The notes under the pieces are model-generated. The model had not been told where the DNA came from and ran no database searches. It saw only the letters and a list, made by a program, of their open reading frames with translations. Shown in pieces: positions 27,035-38,900 of a DNA stretch of 43,188 nucleotides. A program made the position numbers and the translations under genes. Source of the stretch: Bacteroides sp. (GTDB lineage Bacteria; Bacteroidota; Bacteroidia; Bacteroidales; Bacteroidaceae). Positions within the stretch are counted from its first letter, which is position 1, and each line of letters begins with the position of its first letter. The stretch covers positions 1-43,188 of the forward strand of contig JAGATY010000056.1 in assembly GCA_017621035.1 (NCBI GenBank), given 5' to 3'.

Positions 27035-27100
27035 GGTAGTACCTCGAGGGTCTGAAGGTACTACCTCGAGACCCTCAAGGTACTACCTTCAGGCCCTCGA
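27035..27100. repeat. 22-bp tandem array, three copies (locus E)
   Basis: Units at 27035, 27057 and 27079, exactly 22 bp. Each begins GGTA(G/C)TACC, a palindrome or near-palindrome, and carries a second piece CTCGAG or CCCTCGA; a fourth start GGTTGG follows. It lies in the 320-bp divergent gap between GH97 and enolase; no gene is seen there. Confidence 0.88.
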
Positions 27101-27193
27101 GGTTGGACGAAGAGAAACCGACGGTTGGAAGTTATCTATGGGGAGATAGAAATTTTCAATTATTTTCATCAACTTTTCCTGCCACCGAAGTGT

Positions 27194-27201
27194 TATATTT
27201 G
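27194..27201 (+). promoter_or_regulatory. -7 box of eno
   Basis: TATATTTG, 24 bases before the eno ATG. The -33 is not convincing. Confidence 0.5.
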
Positions 27202-27210
27202 CAACACTAA

Positions 27211-28500
<1,290 letters not shown>

Positions 28501-28510
28501 ACACAGCAAA

Positions 28511-28536
28511 AGGGGCGAGCCGCACGGCTCGCCCCT
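28511..28536. terminator. Terminator between eno and GH3
   Basis: AGGGGCGAGCC (28511-28521) and GGCTCGCCCCT (28526-28536) pair perfectly around GCAC, followed by a T/C-rich run. Lies between the convergent ends of eno and the PUL. Confidence 0.9.
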
Positions 28537-28562
28537 ACTCTTTCTACCTCTTTTTTAAACTA

Positions 28563-30812
28563 CTACCTAACAACTTTAAAGGGTGTTTCTTCTCCCGACT
28601 GACTATCAGGAGCAACCCAAAGCGAGAAGTCGCCGGGTTCAACCACCTTCTTCATATCGATGTTCCAAAAAGCAAGGTCACTGATTGGTAGGTCGAAAGA
28701 TACTTTTTTCTTCTCACCCGGTTTCAAGGAGATGCGAGCAAAACGCTTCAACTCCTTGACCGGACGAGTAACAGAGCCCACCTTATCTTGAACGTAGAGC
28801 TGAACTACCTCGGTTCCCGGACGTTTGCCGGTGTTCTCCAAGTCGCACGTAACGGTCAGCACATCGCCAACTTTCAACTCCTTGGCCGAGAGTTCCACAT
28901 TACTATATTTAAAGGTGGTGTACGAGAGTCCATAACCAAAGGGGTACAAAGGATAGAATCCCGCATCCAAATAATAAGAAGTACAACCTAATGAAGTCTG
29001 ACCAGCCTCCAGCGGAATGTCATTCAACAGCACTTCATTGTGCTTTGCCGGACGTCCCGTACTGTTATGAGCATAGTAGATAGGTATTTGTCCCACCATC
29101 TTGGGGAAGGTTACAGGCGTCTTTCCGCTTGGAACAGCCTTACCCCAAAGCAGGTCTGCCAGTGCCGGACCGCCCATGGTACCGGGATGGAAGGAGTAGA
29201 GCACGGCATCTGAAAGCTCGGCCTCGTTGGCAATAGTCAACGGACGACCGGCCATCACCACCGTAACCAACGGTTTGCCCGTCTTGGCCAAGGCAGCAAT
29301 CAGCTCACACTGAGCACCCTGCAAGTTCAGGTCGGCCAGGCAGTGAGCCTCACCGGAAAGGATGGCCTCTTCGCCCACAAAGGCCAGAACCACATCGGCT
29401 CGGGAAGCAGCTGCTACAGCCTTGGCTATGCCGGCCTTGTTCTTGTCACGGCTATAAGCCAAACCAGGCTCATAGATGACTTGTACCTTGTTGCCCACCA
29501 GGTCGCGAATAGCAGCCAACGGGGTAACAGTATGAGACTTTTCACCATCGAACACCCAGGTACCAAGTTGCTCATAAGGAGCATCGGCCATCGGTCCTAC
29601 CACGGCTACCGACTTGACAGAGGCATCCAGCGGAAGCACTTCACCCTGGTTCTTCAACAGAATAGCAGACTCTACAGCCGCTTGCTTGGCAGCCTCGAGG
29701 TGCGACGGAGCATAGAACATCTTGGCAGTATTGTCCTCCACATATGGGTTATCGAACAGGCCAAGGCGGAACTTGATGCGCAAGATGTCGCGAACAGCCT
29801 CATCAATAGTCTCTTCTTTCACCTTACCTTCTTTCACCAATCCGGGTAGCTCCTTGAAATAAGTATAGGCTACCATCTCCATGTCGACACCGGCATTGAC
29901 AGCCTTCATGGCCACCTCCTTGGTATCGGCGGCAAAGCCATGTGCCAACATCTCACCGGTAGAAGCCCAATCTGACACCACGAAGCCATCGAATCCCCAC
30001 TCTCCACGCAGCACATCGCGCAGGATGAAACTGTTACCCGTGGCCGGAATACCATCATTATCATTGAATGAACTCATGAAAGTGGCAGCACCGGCCTTGG
30101 CCGCAGCCTCAAAGGGGGGCAAATATACATTGCGCAAACGTCGTTCGGGGATGTAGGTAGAGTTGTAATCTACCCCACCTTCTGCCGCACCATAGCCTAC
30201 GAAATGTTTGGGACAAGCAGCAATGGAGTTGGGACTGTTGAGCGAGTCGCCCTGAAATCCCTCTATCATTGCTACACCCATCACCGTGTTCAAGTAAGTA
30301 TCTTCACCACAGCTTTCTGCTATGCGTCCCCAGCGAGGGTCGCGTGAAACGTCTATCATGGGCGCAAATGTCCACCGTATTCCTGCAGCCGAGGCCTCGA
30401 TGGCAGCCACCCGAGCACCATCCTTTACCACTTGGGGATTGAATGTTGCTGCTTGGCCGAGGGGTATGGGGAAGATTGTTTTAAAACCATGAATCACATC
30501 TCGGGCAAACAACAGTGGGATACCCAACCGAGATTCCTCCATTGCCACCCGTTGCAAAGCATTGATACGACGTGGTTCAACTTCATTCAAAATAGAGCCT
30601 ATTTCGCCTTTTTTAATCAAGACGGTCATCTCTTCAATGTTGGCAGATGCTGAGATTTGGTTCATTTGTCCCAACTTCTCTTCCAGCGTCATCTGATTCA
30701 ACAAAGCATTGATTTTGTTTTCGATTACTGCATCTTTGTTCTCCGGTGCCTGCGAGCAAGCAACCAGAGAGAGGCATAGTGCAGATGCAGACAGTATTTG
30801 AGCAATCTTCAT
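28563..30812 (-). CDS. GH3 beta-glucosidase lipoprotein
   Basis: A 749-residue GH3 enzyme. Lipoprotein signal peptide, lipobox L-V-A-C with Cys19. Catalytic barrel with CPKHFVGYG (about 200-208) and the nucleophile Asp281 in GFVVSDWAS; alpha/beta sandwich from about 390; fibronectin-III-like C-terminal domain (about 660-745). Likely removes glucose from beta-gluco-oligosaccharides in the periplasm after SusCD uptake. Last gene of the PUL operon, 12 bases after GH16. Exact linkage preference cannot be read from sequence. Confidence 0.92.
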   Translation of the reverse strand: MKIAQILSASALCLSLVACSQAPENKDAVIENKINALLNQMTLEEKLGQMNQISASANIEEMTVLIKKGEIGSILNEVEPRRINALQRVAMEESRLGIPLLFARDVIHGFKTIFPIPLGQAATFNPQVVKDGARVAAIEASAAGIRWTFAPMIDVSRDPRWGRIAESCGEDTYLNTVMGVAMIEGFQGDSLNSPNSIAACPKHFVGYGAAEGGVDYNSTYIPERRLRNVYLPPFEAAAKAGAATFMSSFNDNDGIPATGNSFILRDVLRGEWGFDGFVVSDWASTGEMLAHGFAADTKEVAMKAVNAGVDMEMVAYTYFKELPGLVKEGKVKEETIDEAVRDILRIKFRLGLFDNPYVEDNTAKMFYAPSHLEAAKQAAVESAILLKNQGEVLPLDASVKSVAVVGPMADAPYEQLGTWVFDGEKSHTVTPLAAIRDLVGNKVQVIYEPGLAYSRDKNKAGIAKAVAAASRADVVLAFVGEEAILSGEAHCLADLNLQGAQCELIAALAKTGKPLVTVVMAGRPLTIANEAELSDAVLYSFHPGTMGGPALADLLWGKAVPSGKTPVTFPKMVGQIPIYYAHNSTGRPAKHNEVLLNDIPLEAGQTSLGCTSYYLDAGFYPLYPFGYGLSYTTFKYSNVELSAKELKVGDVLTVTCDLENTGKRPGTEVVQLYVQDKVGSVTRPVKELKRFARISLKPGEKKKVSFDLPISDLAFWNIDMKKVVEPGDFSLWVAPDSQSGEETPFKVVR

Positions 30813-30824
30813 ATGCTTAAAGAT

Positions 30825-31946
30825 TTATTTCTTTTGGAATACACGTACATAGTCGATTTCATAAGTGGCAGGCAAACAACTTTCGTCTACGCCCATCATA
30901 CCACCCCAATCTCCACCCCAAGCAAGGTTGAGTTTTACCTCAAACTCTTTATTGAACGGCCATGTCTGCTCATTACGTGCGCCATAGTCCTCCGGCTTGT
31001 AGCGGAAAAGCAACTCTCCATCTACATACGTTTTGATTTCTGTCTCGTCCCATTCCAGGGCATAGGTATGAAATTCATCCTGTGCACCTGCTAAGGTCTT
31101 CTTGGCAGTTTTCTGTGTATTGATAGCATGGTAATAAGCTTTGCAGTGGATAGATGAGGAAACTTCATTGGGAACACAGCCTACTTCCTCCATGATGTCT
31201 ATCTCTCCACAGTCCGGCCAGTTGGAAGATGCTACCGGCATCATCCAGAATGCAGGCCATGTACCTTTACCCTTCGGTAGTTTCAGACTGGCCTCAAAGT
31301 AACCGTACTTCCAACCTTTACCATTCTTACCATCGCCACCGCGACTGTTCAGGCGGGCTGAATAGACACTGTTGCCATCTTTAATGGCATGTATCTTCAG
31401 TGTACCGCGAGAGACTTCTGCCGTCTGAATGTCACCCTGCTTTCCGGCAATATAGGTCTGCAGTTCATTGTTCACCCATCCCGGTCCATGTACTTCATAG
31501 TACCAGTTATCTTCATTAGGCATTGTACTCGACTTGTCGTCAAACTCGTCGTGCCATACCAGACGATAGCCCTCGGGAACTACAATCTCCCCGGTCTCCA
31601 TCTCCGGCTTCGCTGCCTGCGTCACAGGGATAGACTGGCGTGTAGAACCGGCCTTAACAATTACAGAACCGGTACGCTCTTCATACTTATCGTTCTTGCT
31701 AACCGTCACATTGACAGTGCTTCCCGATACAGCACAAGCAATCCAGCTTTCGTTAGAATAGGCTGTCCACTCACGACTGCACTCCACAGTAAATGAAGCA
31801 TTCAAATTATCTTCTCCACCAAAAGTGAGCTTATCAAGAGAGACTTCAATGTCTTCAATAGGCATTTCGCCTCCACCTTCACTGTCACTGCTGCAAGCCA
31901 CAAAGCCAAACACCAGCACCAAAAATGAGAATATCTTATTGATCAT
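30825..31946 (-). CDS. BACON-GH16 endo-beta-glucanase lipoprotein
   Basis: A 373-residue surface lipoprotein (lipobox F-V-A-C, Cys18). A BACON domain spans about 33-113 and a GH16 domain about 120-373. The catalytic motif is E248-I-D-I-M-E253, with D250 between: the beta-bulge E-x-D-x-x-E form typical of laminarinase-type and mixed-linkage-active GH16 enzymes, not the E-x-D-x-E of lichenases. WHDEFD and the final YEIDYVRVFQ strand confirm the fold. It would cut beta-1,3- or mixed beta-1,3/1,4-glucan at the cell surface. PUL gene 4 of 5. Confidence 0.93.
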   Translation of the reverse strand: MINKIFSFLVLVFGFVACSSDSEGGGEMPIEDIEVSLDKLTFGGEDNLNASFTVECSREWTAYSNESWIACAVSGSTVNVTVSKNDKYEERTGSVIVKAGSTRQSIPVTQAAKPEMETGEIVVPEGYRLVWHDEFDDKSSTMPNEDNWYYEVHGPGWVNNELQTYIAGKQGDIQTAEVSRGTLKIHAIKDGNSVYSARLNSRGGDGKNGKGWKYGYFEASLKLPKGKGTWPAFWMMPVASSNWPDCGEIDIMEEVGCVPNEVSSSIHCKAYYHAINTQKTAKKTLAGAQDEFHTYALEWDETEIKTYVDGELLFRYKPEDYGARNEQTWPFNKEFEVKLNLAWGGDWGGMMGVDESCLPATYEIDYVRVFQKK

Positions 31947-31968
31947 ATCCTACACAAGTTTACAAGAA

Positions 31969-32007
31969 GAGCATGTATGACACCGTTTTCTGACGCCATA
32001 CATGCTC
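31969..32007 (-). terminator. Intercistronic hairpin between SGBP and GH16
   Basis: GAGCATGTATG (31969-31979) and CATACATGCTC (31997-32007) pair perfectly around 17 bases, inside the PUL operon. Leftward it is followed by TTCTTGT rather than a strong U-run. It may be an attenuator or an mRNA 3'-end stabiliser that gives SusCD and the binding protein more transcript than the enzymes. Confidence 0.7.
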
Positions 32008-32020
32008 ATTCATTCAATTG

Positions 32021-34396
32021 TTATTCAGTACAACCTTTTTCTTTCAAGATGATGTCAGTCACTGTCACCTCTGTATCAGCTGCACATCCACCGAAGTCGA
32101 AGAAAAGACTCACCTTATCCATGTCGATACCCGGCATATTCACCATCTCATAAACGTACTCTTCCTCTGCAGCCAACGGATGAGCATCTGCAAAGTAGAA
32201 TACATTATCGTTCTCACCACCGCCTGAGAGTACCAGCTTAATGGTCACACCCGGATGGTCATTGTTAGACTTCAGTACACACTTGAAGTCATAGTTGGTA
32301 GCTGAGTTGGTAGTCATGTCTGTGTGGAAAGCCACCTGTGCCTGCCACTGAGCAGTAGTTGCAGATGGTAACAACACCTTGAAACCTTTCTCCAACGTCT
32401 CAATAGTGGGGTCAGCAATCTGAGTCCAATCCGGTGCATAATAGAAGGTATTGGTATAAGTACAACTCTTCCACATGTTGCAAGCCGAATCATAATTGAA
32501 GTTCGGGTTGTAACGCTCCTGCAAGATGATACCATAAATCTGTACGGTTGTTCCTTCAGGATTACCACCAAAGTCAAGAACCAGCTTCAGGTTGTCAATA
32601 TCAATACCAGGCATTTCTGCCTTGATAAATGTATATTCTTCGTCAGCAAGAAGTGCCACTTGGTCAGCAAAGTAGAATGTATTGTCATCATCATTCTTTG
32701 TCAGCTTGATAGTTGCAGCCGGGATATCCTTGTCAGACTTCAAGATAATACGGAAGTCATAAACCTTGTCGGCTGAAGTAGAGATACCCGAGTTTGCAAA
32801 TGTCATCTGTCCTTGCCATTGTGCGGCAGTGGCTGTAGGCATATAAACCGTATGCACGCCATCAGCAAAGCTATAATCAGGATCAGCAATCTGTGCCCAA
32901 CCTGCATCTGCAAACCAGAACGTAGGCGTAACATTAACTGTAGACCACAAGTTCTCAGCACTTGTTTCGTCTACCCAATTTACCTTCGGTCCTTCTTCTT
33001 CAGGAGTAGCACCCGGAAGAACAGTACCGTCATCGTTAGCATGGTCTTTGATAACAATGTTCTTGATAATCACCTCACAGTTGTCACCGTTACCACCGAA
33101 GTCGAATACCATCTTCACGGCAGCAGCATCAATACCCGGCAGGTCACTGAACCATACGATGTTATCTTCCAATGCTTTCAGTTCAACCTTTTGTTCAATC
33201 AAGAAGTTGCTGTCACTGGTAGTATCTGTCAACTTCACAGTTGCGGCAGCAATCGGTGTAGACGGATTGATGATAACTGAGAAGTCATAATTAGTGGCTG
33301 CATTCAAAGCAATATCAGTTACGATGTGCATCTGTGCCTGCCATTGAGCTGTTGTTGCTGTCGGCAATGTCAATGTATAAGTAGAACCATCTACTGTATA
33401 TGCCGGATCAGCAATTTGTGCCCAATCGGGAGCATAATAGAATGTCGGAGTTTCCTTAGTAGCATCCTTCCACAAGTTGAACTCGCTGTTATACTTAAAG
33501 CCATTGAATACCTCTTCGCGTTCGGTAGTCAGGATAAAGTGCCAAGCAATAGTTCCTTCGTCATAAACCAATTCCATCATCTTGGCATTCATATTCAGCA
33601 CCTTCAGGCGCGGATTAGCCCAGAATGCATCGTTCGGAATGTAGGGGAACTGAGTGTTAGCCGGCAATACCAAATAGAGATCCGGACCTTCTACTGTAAA
33701 CTCCCATGTAGCAGTCTGTTCTTCTACCGGAGCCATAAAGTCTTGCTCTTCAGCCTTATTTATATTATATTCCGGATAGATGGAACAGCCCCAATTTACA
33801 TACATCGTACCACCATCACCGGGGTTATATACATAAGAGCCATCGGCATTGAAAGTCAAAGCGTCATCATAAACGCCCCAATCAGCCTTATCACCGGGTT
33901 GAGCCGACCACCAGCCCAGACCGTCTGTTCCTGATTCACCACAACCCATGTGACCAACTTCCTTTTCAGCAATGTACCATACTTTGGATGCACCACCATT
34001 CAAGAAGGTTTCATACTTGCCGAAATCAAAGATGGTGTTGTCAATATGGAAAGATTTGGTAACAGAGCCATCGCTTACACCGTTGGCATTACCCACTTTC
34101 ACCTCTACAGAATAGTCGCCTGCAATGGTATAAATCTTCTGCAAACCGTTTACGGTAGAATAAGTCTTACCATCAAAAATCCAAACCGGATAAGCACCTT
34201 TCTTATCCATGCTGAATGTTACCTGATTGGTAGTCTGGTCTACCGAGATATTGATTGCATCTTCCACATCGGCCACCTGAAGAATACCGGCTTCTACCGG
34301 ACCGTCAAACTCTTCCGGAGTACAAGCCGTAAACGTCAATCCTGCCATCAAAAGCAGGCTTCCGAAATAGCTATATATCTTTTTCATATTATTCAT
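32021..34396 (-). CDS. Surface glycan-binding lipoprotein with three tandem repeats (SusE/F position)
   Basis: A 791-residue lipoprotein (lipobox L-T-F-T-A-C near residue 25); the second ATG at 34387 is an equal start choice. After a PKD-like strand region (about 45-110) and a central unique region with GWWSAQPGDK, three copies of a domain of about 145 residues follow (about 310-460, 475-625 and 640-791). Each has F-Y/W-x-A-x-x-W-x-Q-I-A-D-P, then L/M-P-(T/S)-A-T-(T/A)-A-Q-W-Q, then M/L-P-G-I-D and F-D-F-G-G. This matches a carbohydrate-binding (CBM4/9-like) sandwich. It should hold glucan at the outer membrane for SusCD and GH16. Confidence 0.85.
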   Translation of the reverse strand: MNNMKKIYSYFGSLLLMAGLTFTACTPEEFDGPVEAGILQVADVEDAINISVDQTTNQVTFSMDKKGAYPVWIFDGKTYSTVNGLQKIYTIAGDYSVEVKVGNANGVSDGSVTKSFHIDNTIFDFGKYETFLNGGASKVWYIAEKEVGHMGCGESGTDGLGWWSAQPGDKADWGVYDDALTFNADGSYVYNPGDGGTMYVNWGCSIYPEYNINKAEEQDFMAPVEEQTATWEFTVEGPDLYLVLPANTQFPYIPNDAFWANPRLKVLNMNAKMMELVYDEGTIAWHFILTTEREEVFNGFKYNSEFNLWKDATKETPTFYYAPDWAQIADPAYTVDGSTYTLTLPTATTAQWQAQMHIVTDIALNAATNYDFSVIINPSTPIAAATVKLTDTTSDSNFLIEQKVELKALEDNIVWFSDLPGIDAAAVKMVFDFGGNGDNCEVIIKNIVIKDHANDDGTVLPGATPEEEGPKVNWVDETSAENLWSTVNVTPTFWFADAGWAQIADPDYSFADGVHTVYMPTATAAQWQGQMTFANSGISTSADKVYDFRIILKSDKDIPAATIKLTKNDDDNTFYFADQVALLADEEYTFIKAEMPGIDIDNLKLVLDFGGNPEGTTVQIYGIILQERYNPNFNYDSACNMWKSCTYTNTFYYAPDWTQIADPTIETLEKGFKVLLPSATTAQWQAQVAFHTDMTTNSATNYDFKCVLKSNNDHPGVTIKLVLSGGGENDNVFYFADAHPLAAEEEYVYEMVNMPGIDMDKVSLFFDFGGCAADTEVTVTDIILKEKGCTE

Positions 34397-34412
34397 TATT
34401 GAAGGTTACAAA

Positions 34413-35945
34413 TTAGTTGAAATAAGCCTCGTTCTGAACCAATGTACCGAGAGCTGCATCGATTTCAGCCTGTGCAATAGGAATATACTTCTTATTTACA
34501 GTCCAAGAATTGGTACGTACACCATAAGCATCCGGAACCAATACAGTGGCAGCCTTACCGCTACGAACCAGGTCCCAATAGCGCTTACCTTCACCTACAA
34601 ATTCCAGGTGACGCTCCTCGATGATGTTATCAATGGTTGCATCAATGTTACCCAAACCGGCACGGCTGCGTACCTCATTCAAGTAAGTGGCGGCATTACC
34701 TGAACCGGTAAGCACACACAACTCAGCAGCATTCAGCAAAGTCTCTGCATAACGGTAATAACGGTAGTTGTTATTATAGTTCAAGTTGTTGTCGAAACCT
34801 GCATCCTTATTGTTCTCAGTAAACGGTCTGTACTTAGCCAACCAGATGTGAGTATCCAGATAACGCTTCTTATAGTCATTCTCAGAACCTTCCAGATAGC
34901 GTACATCCCAGCAAGTAGCATCACGGCGAACATCGGCATCGTCAAACATGTCATAGGTTTCAACACGTACGGGCAAGAATCCCCAGCCGTCGCCACCTTT
35001 ATCCCAGCCGTCGCCACCTGGCCATGTGTTAGGAGCAATCAAAGTAGGCAATACGGTACCACCAACTGCCAGCGGGCTAGCCCAGCCACGTTCATTGTTA
35101 CCATCTTCATAATTGATTTCAAAGATAGACTCTGAACACCATTCACCAGCTTCTGTCCACAGATTGGCAAAGTCAGGATTCAACGCATACTTACCACTGC
35201 TGATAATAGCCTGCATACCTTGCAAAGCCTTGGAGTAGCGGCTCTCATCGTTTTGGTACATTACCATTTCGGCATACATCATCCAAGCCATAGCCTGAGA
35301 AGTACGACCGGATTGAGAATCTTCCCAACGCATCGGCAATACGTTAGACTCAATAATTGCTTCCAACTCAACAATTAACTCATTATACACCTCATCAGCA
35401 GTATATTGAGGAGCTGTGTAAGGAGGAGTTTCCAAGTTTTGCAGATAGAAAGGAATGTTTCCGAAGTAGTGCCACAACATATTGTAATAATATACGCGGA
35501 GGCAGCGAGCCTGCATTTCGTAAGACTTCTTGTTTTCCTCAGTCAAATCCTTACCCCATTCCAGATACTTCAACACGTCATTGCAACGCTTTACACCGGA
35601 ATAGTCCACTGTCCAAAGAGAGTTCAACGTATTGTTCTCGTCACCGGCATAGTTGAAGAGTTTCTGCCAGTTCAACATATCGTTAGGAGTTTCACCACCT
35701 ACCCAAAAGTCATCAGCCAAGATTTCTGCATCAATATTGAGGGCATTGTACTGATCCAAACCCCAGTCCGGCCAATGCAAAGGGTCATAAGCTGCATTCA
35801 GAGCTTCCTGAATGTGTGCATCGGTAGTATAGTATTCTTCCAAAGGTTCACCTGTAGGATTCTGTACATCCAGAAAACTGTCACTGCAACCGCATAAAGT
35901 GGCAGCGGCAAAGGCACCCATTATAAATATCTTATTTGCTTTCAT
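34413..35945 (-). CDS. susD: SusD-like glycan-binding lipoprotein
   Basis: A 510-residue SusD/RagB protein. Lipobox C-G-C near residue 17, then SFLDVQNPTGEPLEEYYTTD, the usual start of mature SusD. The TPR-rich body has ARCLRVYYYNMLWHYFGNIPF, RTSQAMAWMMYAEM and the C-terminal ATYLNEVRSRAGL ... IIEERHLEFVGEGKRYWDLVRSGK block. It caps the SusC channel and binds oligosaccharide. I start at the ATG at 35945; the frame is open 19 more codons upstream into the susC end, without a signal. 26 bases from susC. Confidence 0.95.
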   Translation of the reverse strand: MKANKIFIMGAFAAATLCGCSDSFLDVQNPTGEPLEEYYTTDAHIQEALNAAYDPLHWPDWGLDQYNALNIDAEILADDFWVGGETPNDMLNWQKLFNYAGDENNTLNSLWTVDYSGVKRCNDVLKYLEWGKDLTEENKKSYEMQARCLRVYYYNMLWHYFGNIPFYLQNLETPPYTAPQYTADEVYNELIVELEAIIESNVLPMRWEDSQSGRTSQAMAWMMYAEMVMYQNDESRYSKALQGMQAIISSGKYALNPDFANLWTEAGEWCSESIFEINYEDGNNERGWASPLAVGGTVLPTLIAPNTWPGGDGWDKGGDGWGFLPVRVETYDMFDDADVRRDATCWDVRYLEGSENDYKKRYLDTHIWLAKYRPFTENNKDAGFDNNLNYNNNYRYYRYAETLLNAAELCVLTGSGNAATYLNEVRSRAGLGNIDATIDNIIEERHLEFVGEGKRYWDLVRSGKAATVLVPDAYGVRTNSWTVNKKYIPIAQAEIDAALGTLVQNEAYFN

Positions 35946-35971
35946 ATAATCTTCATTTAAAAGGTTAGTGA

Positions 35972-38900
35972 TTAAAGTGACAAGTTCACACCCACTGTCC
36001 ATGTACGAGCCTGCGGATAAACACCACGGTCGATACCCAGTGAAGTACCACCTGAAGAGATTTCAGGATCAAATCCATGATACTTAGTCCAAGTAACCAG
36101 ATTCTCTGCCATTACATAGAAACGCAAGCGGCTGATAGAGAACTTCTTAGTGAGACTGGCAGGAACAGTATAACCTAAAGAGATGTTCTTCACGCGGAAG
36201 TATGAACCATCGTACACGTAGAGGTCTGAAGTGTTCCAGTTGTTGGTCTTGTCTGCAAGTACCAAGCGCGGAATACGGTTAGAAGTACCTTCACCTGTCC
36301 AGCGATCCAACATCCAGCTAGGATAGTTACCTGAACTGATGTCTGTACGGTAAGTAGCATCAAATACATCAGCACCTGCTACGCCCTGGAAGAATACGTT
36401 GAAGTCGAAGCCCTTCCAGTCTGCATTCAGGTTAAGACCAAATGTCCAGTCGGGAGTACCGTTACCAATGTTGGTGCGGTCGTTGGTAGTAATGCTACCG
36501 TCGCCATCCACGTCAACAAAACGAACGTCACCCGGTACAGCATTCGGCATAATCAGGCCACCGTCTTTATTAACATATGCATTAACTTCATCCATATTCT
36601 GGAAGATACCGTCTGTCTTGTAACCATAGAAGAAGGGGAAAGGCATGCCGTTTTCTGCACGTGAAACACTACCTGAGATGCCTTGTACACCATCCAAATC
36701 CATGAAACCGGTGTCATTACCCAGGTTTTTCAAGGTGTTCTTCAAATAAGTGGCGTTACCCTTGATGGCAAAGTTGGCATCAGCAACTTTCCACTTGTAA
36801 CCCAACTCAAATTCCCAACCTTTGTTTTCCATATCACCAACGTTACCAAGCGGTTTGGTTTCACCTACATAACTCGGGATAGGCATTTCAATAATCATAC
36901 CATTGGTCTTCTTGATGTAGTAGTCTACAGAGAATGTCAACGCATTGTTCAAGAAGCCAAAGTCAAGACCTATATCAGTCTGTTCACTCTCTTCCCACTT
37001 CAAATCGGGGTTAGCCAGACGCTGTGCCTTAGAACCGTTATATTTGGTAGCGTTCTTACCAAAGAGAATGTTGTTACCCATAGCTGTCAAAGAGGTGTAA
37101 CCAAACTCAGCGATGTTATCGTTACCATTCTTACCCCAGCTGGCGCGAACCTTCAAGTTATTGAACCACTCGGGACGATTTTCCATAAAGGCTTCATTGG
37201 TAACATTCCAACCTGCCGATACAGAGGGGAACACACCATATTTATTATTAGCACCGAAACGAGAGCTACCGTCACGACGAACTGTAGCCTGGAACATATA
37301 GCGCTCAGCATAGTTATAGCTCAAACGAGCAAACATAGAAGACAAAGTGTGTACTGTGTACGGACCGCCATAAACACTGTGTTCAATAGTCGGAGTACCT
37401 GTCGGATTGCCATCAGCATCCACATCTTGTGTATAGTTACCGGTAGCATAATCGATAGAAGGCTTGTTGATATTCACCAAGTTCCATCTTGCACCACCTA
37501 GCTGATTACCGGTTGACTTGTAAGCTGACTGACCTAATACTACACCAATGGTGTGGTCACCAAACACCTTATCATAAGTCAAAGTGTTTTCAATCTGCCA
37601 TACAGTAGACTGAGCCTTGTAAGAAGAAGCCTCCGTATGAGTTCTGTTATTGTTACCAGACAAGTAGTACAATTGAGTAACAGCACTGTCACTGCCCCAG
37701 AAGGAGAGGTCGGCACTGTAAGAGAAGTGATACTTCAGATTGTCCCAAAGTTGCAGGTCGAAGTTGAACTTAGGTACAAACTTATGTGACCAGTTCTTGG
37801 TAGGATTAACCTGCATCATGGCCAACGGGTTGTTGATTTCACCGTAAGATCCTACATAACCCGGAATGGTATAAACCTCACCGTTACCATCGCGGAAGAG
37901 GTCGTAAGCAGCATATTGGTCAATCATTGCCTCAGCAATATCACCGGTCACAGTAGGAGTAACCAACGGAGCCATGTAAAGAGCAGAACCCAGCACTGAA
38001 CCATACTCTGAGTTGGTGCCGATACCGGTGCTGTGAGTTCTCATGTATGCCATATTGATACCGAGATCCAACTTATTAAGGAAGCTACGTTCCTTAGTTG
38101 CATCAATCACATTGTAGCTTGTATTAGAGCGGATTGTCAAACGATCGTAGTTAGACTGGCCGTAGTTACCACCCACGATACCTTCTTGAGTGAAGTAGCC
38201 CAAAGAAAGATAATAGTTTACCTTTTCAGTAGCACCACTGATGGTAACATCGTGATTCACTACAGGAGCATTGTCATTGAACACCAATTCCTGCCAATCA
38301 GTACCGAAGCCCTTGATAGCATTGCCATTGGTATCAATCAAATTATAAGGATCAGCATACACAGGAGCCTGTCCACCGTTAATGTACTTTTCGTTCATCA
38401 AAACGGCATACTCAGTGGCACTGGTTACGTCACGCTTCTTCCAAGCACTCTGGAAACCATAAGAGAAGTTGTAATTGATTTGGGGCTTACCAATCTTACC
38501 TTTCTTAGTAGTCACCAAAACAACACCATTGGCAGCACGGGCACCGTAGATAGCACCTGATGCAGCATCCTTCAACACTTCAATACTCTCAATATCACTC
38601 GGATTTACAAAGTCAAGGCCACCGGAAATCGGCATACCGTCCACAATGTAAAGAGGGTCTGAGTTGTTGATAGTACCGGTACCACGGATACGGATTCTGG
38701 CACCTTCGCCCGGTTGACCGGAAGCAGAAGTAACGTTTACACCGGCAGCCAAGCCCTTCAACGCATTATCTATACGTACAGGAGCCGTGTTAGCCAGGTC
38801 GTCTGAAGAAACTTTGGCAATAGAAGCTGTCACAACCGACTTCTTCTGGACACCATAACCTACTACAACTACCTCATCCAAAGTCTCGGTATCTTCCGCC

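Noticed and set aside
36683-37501. 272-codon rightward frame opposite susC
   Set aside because: Antisense shadow of a clear SusC gene.
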